NCBI GenBank assembly: GCA_002914845.1
Contig: JXTC01000005.1
Span: 517,949-581,948, forward strand
Direction: 5' to 3'
Length of the DNA stretch: 64,000 nt
Source: Trema orientale
Lineage: Eukaryota; Streptophyta; Magnoliopsida; Rosales; Cannabaceae
Part shown: positions 1-12,920 of the stretch, piece after piece
Position numbering within the stretch: position 1 is the stretch's first letter
Layout of the letters: each line of letters starts with the position of its first letter
Notes under the pieces: model-generated
Told to the model about the DNA's origin: nothing
What the model saw: only the letters and a program-made list of their open reading frames with translations
Databases searched by the model: none
Position numbers and translations under genes: made by a program

Positions 1-2216
1 CTCCCATTAGAATTTCACCATTTAGTCGTTCTGCATTCACTTGAGCTTGAGAAATTTCAGCTTCCATCATAGCAATTATCTCCATGCACTGCTTGTACTG
101 GAGAGCTGCAGCTTCTTTTTCTTCATTCAGGTTAGCAAGAGCTTTCTGTAGTGCTTCAACTTCAGCTTCTGCTCTTTGAATTTGCTCATTAAGTAATCTG
201 GCATTTTCCTCAGCAAGTGAGATCTTAGATTCCAAAGCAGATATTTTCTCAAGACATTGTTTGTACCGAACAAGCCCCGCTTCCTTCTCAGCCTCTAATA
301 TAGAAAGTTCTTGCTTAAGATTCTGACATTCAGTTTCTGCCCTACAAGCTCGTTCACTTTGTCCCTTTCCATCCTCTTCAGCTTGAGATAACAGAGTCTG
401 CAGGTTAGATATCTTCTTTAAACACTGATTGAATTGAAGAAGACCAGCATCCCTCTCAGCTTCCAGTCCCGAAAGAGCTTCCTTCAATATTTTGATTTCA
501 ATTTCAGCTTTACTTGCTCGTTCATCTAGTCGTCCAGCATCTTTTTGTGCATTATTAAGTTCTCTCTCCAGATTAGATAACTTCTCCACATTCTGCTGAT
601 ATTGAAAAAGGAGAGTATCCTTTTCAGCTTGCACCTTTGCCAAAGTTTTCTTTAAGCTTTGAACCTCAGTTTCAGCTTTTGATGCACGTTCAGACTCAAA
701 AAGGACCTGATTCTTGAGATTCTGGTTCCTACTTGATATCTGAGAAACATTATCTTCAAAATTTTGTCCACTCTCTTCTGCTTCAGGGAAATTTAGGCCT
801 TTTCTTATTTTTCTATCTGCAACCTTGGAATTTTCTAGCACTGCTCCTCTTGAATTAAACATCTCATTCAGCTGTTTTAGACCCCTTTTGCTTGTCCCGG
901 AGTCAGATTCTTCTGAATTCCCGCCATTGCTTTTAAATGTAAATAAGTTGGTTGAAGAGAGTCCCAATGCATCCTTATGCAAGTCATCTGGTTCAAGTAA
1001 TGCACGAACTGGATGCAGCATTTCTGGTGTATGGGGTTCAGCCTCAGGTCCCCCTGAAGAGCCTGACTGTGACTCATCACCAAGTGCATAAGGTAGTTGG
1101 TTGGGAAATGCTTCTGCCATAGTTCGATGGGCATGGCGCAGCTCCACAGTTGCATGATCATACCTCTCTGCTAATGCACGATAAGCTCGGTAGAACTCCT
1201 CGACCAACTTCATGAGTTCTGGACGTTTCTTGTAGTACATTTCTGCCCTCCTTGCAAAGGAATCAGCATCTTCTTCAATGAGCTTGATCATTGATTTCAC
1301 TTTGGCGTCCATGTCTGCATAAGACAATGCAGAGTTATGGTAAAGACAACTATGTTTATGCGTGCAGAAATAAGTTTTTTGAGAAAACCCAGAATTATGT
1401 TGTGGCACTAAATCCGTTTTTTTCTATAGAATATCAAATTAAAGAGAATAGGCATCTCTAACTTGACATAATTTTATCTTGCTGTTGTTCATCACTAGGA
1501 ACATGCTAGTTGGAATTTCAGTGATCCTGTTGAGAGCTAACTTATGGCTTTTTGTGGCATTTGAGACAAGCTGAAGTCCAATATAACCCTTCACAGCTAG
1601 TTTTTATTACTCCTTAAGTACAAGATGGAAACTAAGTAAAGAAAGGATAAGTTTATATGACTAAGACTGATACTGTACAAGTAGAACCAACAAAATTATC
1701 ATGAGAAGAGAACTATATCTTTGGTTCTAAGTAGGATTCAAAAGTACACCCAGTACATTCCTCTTGATCTCTATCCAACTAAAGTAATTCTCTAATACAT
1801 ATGTAAGGGAAGTCCAAAATATATATGATGATGAAAAAGCTCCATATCAGTATCCTACAAACAAGCACCATCAACAATTAACTGCTCTTTCAGATTTAAG
1901 TGACTACTTATTCTCTTTCTCTTATTTATTTGCCTTGCCAAGATACTAGTAAAGCTTTGAGAGCTTTTTGTAATTCTTAAGGTGAGATTAAGACATCATC
2001 AACTAAAAAAGGTAAATGAGGACAATGAGCCCATTGTTTGGGAACGCTCTATTTCACTCAGAGTAATTAGTTTTATACAAAAACAAATGAATAACTGGAA
2101 TGAACATCCAGACCTGTTAGGTTGTCTTGAAGCCATTTTGAATTCTTGGGGCTAATGTGACTGTCCCACCACCAAGAATATAAGCGTCTGGACTCGGAGT
2201 GTAATAAGGTTCCCAT
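1..2216 (-). CDS. NET1A: NETWORKED 1-type actin-binding protein (N-terminal part)
   Basis: Two coding exons are visible on the minus strand: 2216-2114 (ATG at 2216) and 1314 to beyond position 1; the intron 2113-1315 has GT-AG ends. The spliced product starts [20 protein letters not shown] and reads on through [22 protein letters not shown]. This is the NET actin-binding (NAB, formerly KIP1-like) domain at about residues 10-95. Beyond residue 190 come long heptad-rich repeats (e.g. [20 protein letters not shown]) of coiled-coil type. About 472 residues are visible; NET1 proteins usually exceed 1,500, so most of the gene lies to the left. NET1 proteins link actin to membranes (plasma membrane, plasmodesmata). 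The choice of NET1A over its paralogues rests on synteny. The open frame runs unbroken to the window edge. Confidence 0.93.
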
Positions 2217-3460
2217 GACACCAGCTAAGACCAACCACAGAAAAGGTTTTGATTTGATTAAAGTCTGGTCCTTGTACCAGTAAAGTCCCAAATACTGGAT
2301 CCAGGCCAGAATACAATTTCTACAAGATTCCGGCTACCCAACTATATGCTAAGCGAGGTTTTTCGCTTCTATATCAGAGAGTTCCTCCACCTGAACAATA
2401 AGTCATTAAGTAGAAATGAAATCAGAAACTTCCAAGGAGATCTTTAGAATTAAATGAAGCTTCTTAGACTATGAAATATTGAAATGGAAAGAGTGGAAAA
2501 CTCTCGTTACCGGTTCAGTTTCGCAGATCCAATATTTGAGAAGATGCAACACCTTACTTCATTTCAATGAGCCTTCAACTGCCCAAATTGAGACCTGCTG
2601 ATCCAAAGAAAAAGGAAAGGAAATAAGTATCAGAATTAGATCATTAAATAATTAGAAAAAAAAAAAAGAAACAAACAAAATTAATAAACGAAGAACGTGA
2701 CAACTACAGATATTTTGAGTTGATCAAGGAACAAACCACTAGGAACTAGAAGTGCAAAGATGAGGCATATAGAACATGATCTCCATAATCAAAACATAAT
2801 CTCAATCGAAGATCCTAAAAACACAAACTATGAATGCTAATACGCAGAATGAGATCCAGACATAAAAGTAACACCCACAGAATCAAAAAATCTTTTTGCA
2901 AAACAACTTTTTACGAAACAGTTATACGTGACAATTTTCAATCCACCAAAAAATCAAGAACTTACCGGAGGAATGAAAACCCACTGGATATCCGATCAAT
3001 AAGTGAAGCTACAAATCAAAAGAAAAAAAAAAAAACAAGCATTTACTTATTAGAACAATAATGCTTAAAAAACCCGGAAAAAAAAAAACCGAACCATGAG
3101 ATAAAAAACTTACCAAATGAGTGAATCCAGTAATGGGTTCTTACAAGCAAGCAAAGCTACCATTGAAACGAAGCCAAAACCATTGATTTTACGAAAATAG
3201 GTATCCACGAAAACTGATAAAAATCGATTATTTGTGCACCATTTGGATCAAAAGTACCAAAAAGAATGAAAAACTGGTAATGGGTTTTGATCAGCAGCTG
3301 TGATAGTACAACTCAGCTGCAAAGTAATACCTCTCACCCCATTTTCTCTCTCTCACTGCGCTCTGAAACAGTTTCTCTGCTATGTGCTATCTTCTCTCTC
3401 TATTGGGTGCTTTGCATTATATCCTCAGACATGGAACTGTCACTGTTTGATGACTCGTGA
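2217..3460 (-). other. 5' leader and promoter-proximal region of the NET1 gene
   Basis: This stretch upstream of the NET1 start codon holds several plausible minus-strand splice donors (GTAAG-type near 2508, 2965 and 3112) but no conserved coding sequence, which suggests one or more spliced 5' UTR exons. A GA-rich (CT-rich on plus) segment at about 3330-3420 is typical of plant leaders. The exact exon layout and transcription start cannot be fixed without transcript data. Confidence 0.4.
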
Positions 3461-3469
3461 ACTGTAAAG

Positions 3470-5536
3470 GGAAGACAGAGAAAGAGAATGAGAGTAGCCA
3501 GTAAAAAAGTAACACAGGTTTGTAATTTATTTTCTATTTTTTCAAAAATGAGAAAAATAAAATGTAATCTAATTCTTCCAAGACTTTATTAGCTATTAAA
3601 AATTGTAGTTACAATTCATTTATTTAGTTCTTAATACAAAACGGTCATATTCCTTGAATCTCTGTCGTTACGGTAAGTATTTTGTTGGGCCTGAATTTGT
3701 TGACATTTTATTTTTCTTTTCGTTAGCATACTTAGTGTGGACTGTGGAATGTAGTCTACCTGGAATAGAAATTTCCGGGGCACTAGAAATGACTAATCTA
3801 CCCTTGATTAAGCTCTTTTTCCCATTAATATTTTTGAGTCTCTTGCTTAGGATCTCAAAAATGTTCTTTCTTGGTTTCTGAATTATTCTGTATATTTATT
3901 TCTTAATCCTAGGAGTATCTTGGGTTTTTTCTTTTTCTCTCTTTTTGGTTCAATGCTTTTGATGAGCATGTGTGATGTGAGTCATGTCCATTGTTTTTGC
4001 TCATTTTTTTCTCTTCTTTTTGTCTTGTTTCCTTTACTTTCTTTCCTTCTTTCTGTAGAGTATGGACAAAGTACTTTATCTTGTTTGGATTAGGCTTAGG
4101 CTTAGCTATTATGAAAGCAAAAGTCCAATAGAAATGTCCATTTTTCACCTACCTAAATAATTCTTTTCTTTTCTTCCTTCAAAAAACAGAATAATTATTT
4201 TCTTTTTTTTCCCCCCCTTTTCTGCTTCCTTTTTTTTTTTCCCTGGATTTTGTTTGCTGTTCTCTTCCCTAAAGAATTTTATCTTAAAATCAAGTTTCCC
4301 TAATCACATGACTAGTTTTCTAAATTAGTTATTTGTCTAACTAGTTTGCTTATAAGATTAACATTGTGGGTGTTTGGCTTCTTCCCACGTTAGATTATCA
4401 ACCCAATGAAAAAAAAAAAAAAAAAAAAGTTTCTCTGCTAGAAGAAAAGTTGCATTATATATGATTATTTACTCCAAACACTTCGGTATTACATTTTGTT
4501 GAATTTTTTTTTTCTAAATAGAAAAAAATTTGACTCAAATCTAGACAAATCAACAACGTTACTGGTACTAAGTAGATATTTTCTCTTCTCAAAAAAAAGG
4601 ATACTTTTTTCGGATCCTAATAAATAGAATGTGTCTTACATTATACATATGTTGTTTCAATGATGCCCCCAATCATGGCTACTAATGATGGTTCCCATTC
4701 CATGTATGGCCAAGGGACTTTAATTTTTTTTAGTTCTTTTTCTTAAAACAACCAACTAACAATTAACTATTTTAACTATTTGTTTTATTTATCAAAATAT
4801 GAAATGCTCACATGTAATTCTATCTACAAGCTTGCAATGAGCAGAACCATGCATATACTATAACATTCCAATAATTTTGGACCCTTTTTTTTAGTGAAAC
4901 AGCAATAATGTTAGATGCTAGCTAGCAGCCAAAGAAAAAGAAATGGCCCATGCTGATGCTGTATAGCTAGGCTAAATGTACAGGATTTTCTTTGAAAGTT
5001 AGCACAACCTTTTAATTTGAATTCAGATTCTCTAACATATAAAACCGCCAAAGAGCAACAAATTGTTGGGATTTAGATTCTTAGAATAAATAATTGCAAA
5101 AATATAAAGAACACTAATGGAATTCAGATTCTGAATGATATTAGTCACCCTTTTTTGTAAGGTGGACCATCACCTTTTCATGGTGGGTCTGTTTGGACGG
5201 TGGTGGCGCCACCCCTTGTCGTCACTATTAAGAAAATTCAGGTATCACATCTATTTCTCTATAAGGTTTAGGATTAAAGTTTGAAGACAAAATAATCTGT
5301 TTTAATGTTTTTCAAATTTCTTTCTTAATTGGGAAAACATCATAGTTCTTAGACAAAGCTCTAAATACGGATATACTTGAAACTTGTGGAAAGTTTGAAG
5401 CAAATATGGTGGTAGCCCCACTGTATAATGTTGTGTCTAATTAGAGTGGCAATTTGGGGTTGGGGTGCTCATCGTCTCAAATTTTTAGGGGTGTCAATTT
5501 TATCGAATATTAGAGTGCACTGTAGTGATCCAACCT
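3470..5536. other. Intergenic, no gene seen
   Basis: AT-rich DNA with homopolymer runs (T runs near 4205-4240, an A run near 4410-4428). The short open frames here are low-complexity and resemble no family I recognise. No terminal repeats or target duplications were found. Confidence 0.6.
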
Positions 5537-5555
5537 AGGGCGATTGAGATGACTT

Positions 5556-5720
5556 TTTTTTTTTTTTTTTTAAAAGTGGGACTTAACTAATGACTACCAC
5601 TTACTACAAATTAAAAGAAAATGACACACACACACATTACCAAGGTTTGAAACCCTTACCCCCCAAACACACACACACAACCCTCAAACCTTGGACCAAC
5701 TGAGCTAGCCCCAGTTGGCC
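5556..5720 (-). mobile_element. tRNA-derived SINE, family 1, copy A
   Basis: Read on the minus strand, the element begins with a box A-like GGGGCTAGCTCAGTTGGT, followed about 65 bases later by a box B-like GGTTTCAAACC. It then contains GT microsatellites and ends in a poly(A) tail (the T run at 5556-5571 on plus). It is bounded by a perfect 19-bp direct repeat, agggcgattgagatgactt, at 5537-5555 and 5721-5739. A long duplication, poly(A) and an internal pol III promoter together define a SINE insertion. A second member of the family lies at 29032-29155. Confidence 0.88.
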
Positions 5721-5851
5721 AGGGCGATTGAGATGACTTACCCCGCGCTATTTATATAATGCACACGTATTTTATATCTTTATATAATATTATATATGAT
5801 CTCCAAAGGAATTGTTTTTAGCCATCCATCATTATCTAACATCTATCATAA

Positions 5852-6003
5852 TTTAAGTAATTGAAAAAAAATAACAAAAATAAATAATCATTATTTAATT
5901 CTTTTCTATCTCCATTTTTTATCATGATTATTTGAGTAGTTGGAAAAAAAATAAATAAATAAATAATTATTATTTAATTTTTTTCTTTCTCTATTTTTTA
6001 CCA
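5852..6003. repeat. Imperfect tandem duplication, unit about 75-80 bp
   Basis: Two copies, about 5852-5924 and 5933-6003, share an A-rich segment followed by ATTATTTAATT and a pyrimidine-rich block ending TCCATTTTTT or TCTATTTTTT. An additional short direct repeat, agaaatagatacctcattt, occurs twice at about 6117-6135 and 6158-6175. No coding potential is visible. Confidence 0.55.
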
Positions 6004-6176
6004 TAAAATGACATGCATGATGGATTTCAATTGGATAAAACAATACTTATAAATAAATTTAGTTTAGAATTTTATTTTCTGAAAAATTGGACCTTTCAGT
6101 TGCCTGATTTGGGCTAAGAAATAGATACCTCATTTCCCTTCAAAGAAAAAAAAAAAAGAAATAGATACCTCATTTA

Positions 6177-6947
6177 GATCACGCTTAGTTCGTGGAATGG
6201 AATTAGAATCGTAACGGAATGGTAATGGAATAGAATTAGAATAGGAATGTCAATGATATTCCATTGTTTAGTTGAAACTTGGAATCATTTGAAGAATAAA
6301 AATTATTATATTTGGTTATCTGTTGGAATGGAATGGAATAAATGTTGTATTGACAATAATACCCTTATTTTTTAAATCTTACATATAGTTTAACTATTGA
6401 ATAGTTAGTTGATAAATTGTAAGTTATTATTTTAATCTATTAAAAAAATAACATTTAAATTAACACATCAATATTTTATTTAACAAAATAACATTATAAA
6501 TATAAAACATAATACTAAAATTTACTTTCAATTTGGCCTTTTTTTAAAGGTGTGTAAGTAACTGAATATGAGAAATTTAAGGAAAAAAATTTGATATTAC
6601 AAGGTAATAGAAATAAACTTGCATATTGAAATTCTGCAAAAATAAATATTACTATTTGTGGGTAAAAAAAAAATAAATTTTACTATTAAAATTCTTAAAT
6701 ACATGTAAAAACTAAATAATGAATTTGGTAGGTAAAAAAGAAAAAAATTTTATTTAACAATTAACTGAGTAATGGAAAGAGAATTCCTTAGTGAAAGCAA
6801 TGGAAACACAAGTCCATCAATTGGTGGAATTTAGTTTCCAATAGAATTCTTGTTCCACACTCATCTTTTAAACCAAATGGTGGAATGGACCTTTTGGTGG
6901 AATGGTCATTCCATTCCAAAGTCCATTCCACCAAATCAAATACCCCC
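6177..6947. mobile_element. PIF/Harbinger-like MITE
   Basis: Both ends carry inverted copies of a motif ending in TGGTGGAATGG or TCGTGGAATGG, and the termini have several GGAATGGAAT repeats. The ends are directly flanked by TTA (6174-6176 and 6948-6950), the usual Harbinger target duplication. The 771-bp interior is AT-rich with no transposase frame, so the copy is non-autonomous. The outermost 10 bases of the inverted repeat are poorly matched. Confidence 0.7.
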
Positions 6948-6950
6948 TTA

Positions 6951-9900
6951 TAGGTTCTTCATATTAAAAATGGGTACTAGAGCTGCTATCTTGATGGAGA
7001 TTCCTGAAAACCACATTGTGATTAAATAAATGATTATTGGTGCGAAGATAAGGTTGGGAAAAAAAAAAAAAAAAGAAAAAAAATGATGGGAGGGGGATAG
7101 TAATTAGAAAACCGGTTCCCGACGTCCCGTTGAAAATTTTCGTGTCTGCCTCTTGTCCTGCTAACAACACATTACACATATTCAAACAGTTTGTTTCTTT
7201 AACAAATTCCCACAAAATGTACTTTCATAATTTTAGGGTGATATGTAGTCAATCACGATAACACAAACTTAAAATGTGCATATATAAAATAAACGGGTTT
7301 GAGTTTTCTATTAAATGAATTTGGGTTATAAACAGATTTAACCACTAAAAACTTCTTTTGGGTCAAAGCATATACAACCCGAAATCATCCATATGAAACA
7401 CATATAAAAAGAACAAGACAAAGTTTTTTTTTAAATTTTATTTCGCATGTTTGGACATTGTTAATATTTTTTGAAGTGTATTATTCTATACTTGTTTATT
7501 TATTGTTTTTATTTGGATTAATATAGACTATTAGTTTCCTATATTTTTGTGTGTTTGACGATAATGATATTTATTTACAGTATATTGATCGAGACAACAA
7601 TTTCTTAATCACATAAAATTCAAAACTATCATGGGGAAAGAAAATGGAAGGAGGAGGAGAAAACTCATATTCCTGTTTTTCCTATTTGCAAAAGGAAAAT
7701 TGAGTGGTGCTGAAAGAAACAGCACACTAATTTTGGAATGACATCATTGCATAGCATTGTTGAATTAGCATGGAGGGGGGAAAAAAATCTAAAATGATTG
7801 CAAGAGTTTACCTACCATAAAAAGAAAATTATAATGGCAGAAGAGGTAGGAAATTTGAAAACAAAGGGAGCTCTTATTTCATAGGTACTAGTTTAAGATT
7901 CATTATTCTTGCAACTGTCTCTTTTACTTTAATTTGTATTTTTTTTTTCTTGCCGAAACTTAACTTTTGTTAGTAGTACCCAATGAAAAGATCTCGGATT
8001 GTGCTAGAGACAGTTTGATTTCATAAGAAATATCTATGAAATTCACACTAATGATCCACGGCTAAAATTGAAAAAATACACGTGTATGCATGATTTGTTA
8101 GATCTAATATTTAGTAATGGTGAATTTGAAGTGGTGTCTATTCTAAGGCAAAACAGCACCGTTTAATTAATGAGCTGCACATGATGAATGACCTGTAGGG
8201 ATATTGACTTAGTGATCACGTGGGTGATTGATTTTATATGATCAATTGGCATATGAATGATTGAATTGGACCAGTCAAGAACCCTAACCTAACGTCCTTG
8301 TTAGGCAAAAATGTCAAGTGCTTATTATATATGGACCATCTTTGGTTCGGCAAATGCTACGGACTAGCTAGGGCTATATTGTTTTCGCACTTGTATTGTT
8401 ACCTTTTTGTTATGGAATAATAACCAATAATGGAGGTGAAAAGGCAAATTTTCACTTGAAAAGTTATTTAAAAAACAATGTGAAAAAATGAAATGATTAA
8501 AGTCTACGACTAGAGAAAAGATAAAAAGTAAAAGCTATATGAACATCCTCATCATAGAACAATAGTATTTTCCACAATAAAATATGTAACTTACCATATT
8601 TAAGATTTGATTATTACTTCACTAACCAAACATTATTTTATGGATCAATATTTCTTAATACCTCTTTTTTACCCCTATTGATCAATTTGGTCACACTTTC
8701 AAGTTAAACGGCATTGGTCTTATAAGGTATGGTGATTGGTGTAGTGAGTTACAAGTATAAGTGCAAATCAACCCGAAAAACCAAAAATGCATGGATAGAT
8801 TTCCTTTTAGTTCTTAATTATACTTGCGTGTGTGTATATACATATACATAGATGTAATCGACCATCGAATGGATTTTCACAAATTTCATCAGTTTGTTAT
8901 AGCTTTTCTAGGAACACACAAGAGAAAAAAAAAATGTAACTAAAGAAAGCAAAAGTTAGACAAACATATATAATCAACATATATTGGTTGACTTGAATAT
9001 CATGTACCAAATTGTGGTGCAACGCCCAACAAGCTCATCACTAGATAAGATGATGCTATCTTTATATCTAAAGAAGACAAGGAGCTTCACTACTTTCTTA
9101 GCTTAAACAATATATTTAAGCCTATATGTCGTACTCATATTGATATTACTACCCAACTAACGTTACAATGCTTTGAAGGCACTAGAGTTTGCAAACAGCC
9201 AATCATCGACCCCATAAGATGATGTATATATAATTTTCTCTCACTTTCATTATTGAGTAGCTTAGTAGGCAAAAGTTTTAAATTTTATATATATTGGATA
9301 TTGAGTGTAGATTTTAAGTCCCATATATCTAACATCACTTAATTTACACTTTCAAAACTAACAATTCCCCACCAACCACCATATATAAACACCAAACAAT
9401 TGTCTTCAAAATCTAATAAAGTGGCTCATGAGTTTGAAAAGGGGAGATCGTCGAGAAAGTTGTGTCAAAATAATATATGGACCCAACCCTAAAGACCCCA
9501 TTTCATATTATGTTTTCGTTTTCTAGTGTTGTTGCCAGCTATGTGTGACCCCACTCATGTTTCCTCTCAAGGATTCTGAAAAATCAAGTCATTATAACTT
9601 TGTGAAAAGTATAATAAACTAATGTTTGGGGTTGTTTAACAAGTGAGAAAGATGATGATAATGATAAAAGGGTAATATATTTCCAACCACACACACACAT
9701 ATATATATATATTTTGCCATATATGCCTGAAAAAGCACAACGTTATGTTTTATAGAAAACAAAATGACCAGACAATTGAAAAGCCCCACAGCTCATCCAT
9801 GTGGAGTAATTTGGGCTAGTGGCCGACTCATTTCTTTTGTCACAAATGGGAAATTGTATAATTTGCATCAAAGAACATTAATGTTTTGACTCTTACATGA

Positions 9901-10091
9901 CAAATTGTGAGATCATATGATGAATTTCAAGTACTCACGTGACAACATAGGCACACTTTCGTGCGAAAATATTGAAAGGTATCTGGTCCACCTCCTAATT
10001 TACATGCGATTTTACACCACTGAATAAGCACCGCAAGCACCTCTTAATAAAGTTCATATTTTGTGTGTGTATAGGAAGCTCTCATTACTAT
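6951..10091. other. Intergenic, no gene seen
   Basis: AT-rich sequence with a poly(A) tract near 7058-7082 and a (CA)n(TA)n microsatellite at about 9689-9713. The largest open frame (minus strand, 6964-7215) is low-complexity and matches nothing I recognise. Confidence 0.55.
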
Positions 10092-10100
10092 AAATTATTA

Positions 10101-12103
10101 GGTTAAACTCATTTTCTGCCCCTCAATTTCAGACTGAATCCCATTTTAGTCCTTGATTTTTTAAATGACTTATTTGAGACATCTAATCTATCAAAGTTTC
10201 TCAATTTCGCCCTTTCTATGAGTTAAACGTCAAATTTAGACGGAATATATCACATACTAGATAAAATATCATTATTTTCTCCTTCTATTCTTCTTTGTTT
10301 AGTAAGAGTCGGTAAAGGCTAGGGTTATACTTTCAAAATCTCTAATTTGACGATTCATAATGCAAATAAGAACATTTAACGCCCTCTAATTTTTCCAACT
10401 ACCGATTCTGATAATTGATGAAGCAAATAAGGGCATTTACTTCTCTTTTTCAACTTGGTTGAGCTACTTCTCTTCTTCCCAATTTAACAGAATGTAGATA
10501 AAGATTGGGGTTTTTACTATCAAATTCCCTAAGACCCCGTTTGGCACATAGGACTGGGACTGGGATTGGGATAAATAGTCTTAGTCCTATGTTTGGAGAA
10601 AAGTTTTTGAACGGATTATGAGTCCTTTGACTCAAAATAATCCCCTGTATATGGGATAAGTAATCCCACCCAAAATGGTGGGATTACCTTGGATTATCTC
10701 TTCCAAAACCCGAATTCTTAACTCGACCGTTCACCATCACCCCTTCCTCTTGGTCCAATACCCTCTTTCCTCATGCCGTTGAGATCACGCCGCCGCTGTT
10801 GCATCTCGTCTTGTGCCGTCGTTGCCTCTCTATCTCATCTCCGTCGCGCCTCGATTTTTGAACGAGTGAACTCGTCGGGACCGATGAGTTGTACCACCAC
10901 CATGTCTTTGCTACAAGAATCCATAGGTTTGGCCTCTATGAATTAAGGCTGCGGAGTTCGTCGGTTGCCGAGTGATCTGCTCTCCACCGCTGACTTAGCT
11001 TGGAAGAGTGATATGAAGAAAGAGGTGTGTGATGATTTTCAATTTGGATTACTGATGTATGAAATGATAGAGTCAGGATTTTGCTTCTTTTTTTTTTTTT
11101 TTTTTTTGCGAACTAGAATCAAACTTCATTCAACTAGAGCAAAAACTCGGAAATACAGAGTCCAAGCATAAAAGAGACAATGATGTGGCTTGATTATGTT
11201 TATTTTCTTCACGATTTTTCCTTTTTTTTGATGAATTTCTTTCTGAGTTTTGAAGATTTATCTCTGTAGGTGGTAGGTACTGGGTTTTGAAAATTGTTAG
11301 TTTCTGACTAATCAAGTCTTGAGTATGTTATTGGCAACCACGTGAGTCTGTATAATATTCTTGGGATGCTATTTGTTGTGTGGTTTGCCTTTGGCATCAA
11401 GAGATGTGCACCATTTTATGGATTTCTTATTGTTTGATTTCACAATTCGAGTGCTCTATGTTTGTTATACGTTTTCTGAGTTTTCATTGTTTGCAGTGTT
11501 GGTTTTCATACAACTTCAGAACTGAAATGCAAGAGTGAATGGAGTCCTCTCTACTAAAGATTTGTGATTTTTCTTTTCTTTTTTTTTTATTTATAATTTT
11601 ATATTTATAAATTACACTTCCACATATTTTCACATTTTGTCATTAAATTTTAATTTAAACTAAAGTTTCAATTTCTAATATTTAATTTTTTTTCTTTTAA
11701 ATTTAGTCCAATCTGATCATCTATCAAACATAGTATTGGATTCAACATAATCCAGTCCAATCCAATCCAGTCCAATCCTGTTTACTTAATCCAATCTAAT
11801 CCTACGTCCCAAAGAAAGCCTAATTTGATAGTTCATAAAGCAAATAAAGGCTTTTTTTTATAGGTTAAATAAATGAAGCAAATAAAGGCCTTTTTTTTAT
11901 AGGTTAAATAAAGGCATTTTTTGCCCTCTAATTTTTCTAACTACCAAATCCGTGACTAAAGCGTGATATATTCCATCAAATTTTGACGTTTTACCGACGT
12001 AAGGAGACCAACTAGAAAACTTTGACAGATCGGAGCTTTCAGCTTTGAATGGACCATTTCAAAAGTCGCTAACCAGAATTGGACTTAATATAAAGTTCAA
12101 CCC
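10101..12103. mobile_element. Mutator-like (MULE) MITE, interrupted by a Harbinger MITE
   Basis: Long terminal inverted repeats of about 150 bp are visible. The left arm (10101-10260) and the reverse complement of the right arm (about 11945-12103) both run from GGTTAAACT or GGGTTGAACT, through CAAAGTTT, to GACGGAATATATCAC or GATGGAATATATCAC. The 9 bases outside each end are aaattatta (10092-10100) and aaattttca (12104-12112), 7 of 9 identical, fitting a worn 9-bp Mutator target duplication. With the inner Harbinger element removed, this element is about 0.7 kb and has no transposase. Confidence 0.75.
10533..11820. mobile_element. PIF/Harbinger MITE nested inside the MULE MITE
   Basis: The left end starts GACCCCGTTTGG and continues into GGACTGGGATTGGGAT motifs. 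The reverse complement of the right end starts GGCTTTCTTTGG and continues into GGATTAGATTGGATTAA. The element is flanked on both sides by TAA (10530-10532 and 11821-11823), the superfamily's 3-bp target duplication. The 1,288-bp interior includes a GC-rich block at about 10720-11060 that differs from the AT-rich ends. No transposase frame is visible, so it is non-autonomous. Confidence 0.82.
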
Positions 12104-12112
12104 AAATTTTCA

Positions 12113-12920
12113 ATTGCAATCCGCCGAAAAAAAAAAAAAAAATCTATTATCCAAAATCAATCGAATTACTACTACTGAGGAATTCATGCAACTATACAAG
12201 TAAAGCGAAAACGTCGTGACAATTAGTTGCCAGTATATTGTTCATGCAGGTTTCTTATTCTAAAACCTCGTTATGTTAATTAATATGTATTATTCTTCTT
12301 CTCCTTTTTAATGGAGAATGAGAATCATTGAGAAGTTAATGCACAAGGTAACGAAGAAGGGGTCGCTTGTAATCATAATTTGTGGTTCTGAAAAGCCAAC
12401 GTTTATGGATATCTTCTTAATGATACTTAATCAACTGAATCTTATCCAAAGCAAACAAAATCAATTGAATCTTACATTATACACCGAGAATTTGAATATT
12501 CAAACTCATAATTAAATTTATTAATTAGAATCCAAAAAATAAGTGAAGAAACGGAGGTGAACGACCAGCCCAAAGCACAGCCTATAGCCTGCATAATTAA
12601 AGCTGGCCCACAGGCCCAGTACCGTACAATATTATGATTAATAATCGGGTCAGGGTACCTATAATGAAATGATAAATCTCACGGTTGCATAGGAAACTTT
12701 AGAAGAGTCCCTAACATTGTGGTTATAGGAAATATGGTCAAATGGACCCAATATTCGACATGCATGCAGTTTATAATCAACATTATCTTAAGGGAAAATT
12801 ACGCCTTGTACGGTATTTTTAGGGGGAAAAAAAATTGAAAAATATGGAAATAAATTAGCTGTATACCACTTTTTTTTCCTCATTAATAAAATCTACCACC
12901 ATATCACTTTTTTAAAATGA
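12113..12920. other. Intergenic, no gene seen
   Basis: AT-rich DNA just right of the nested MITEs. A 65-codon open frame at 12318-12515 has no recognisable family motif and is probably chance. Confidence 0.5.

Noticed and set aside
6964-7215. 83-codon minus-strand frame ending in a phenylalanine run
   Set aside because: The frame depends on a poly(A) tract and has no conserved motif.
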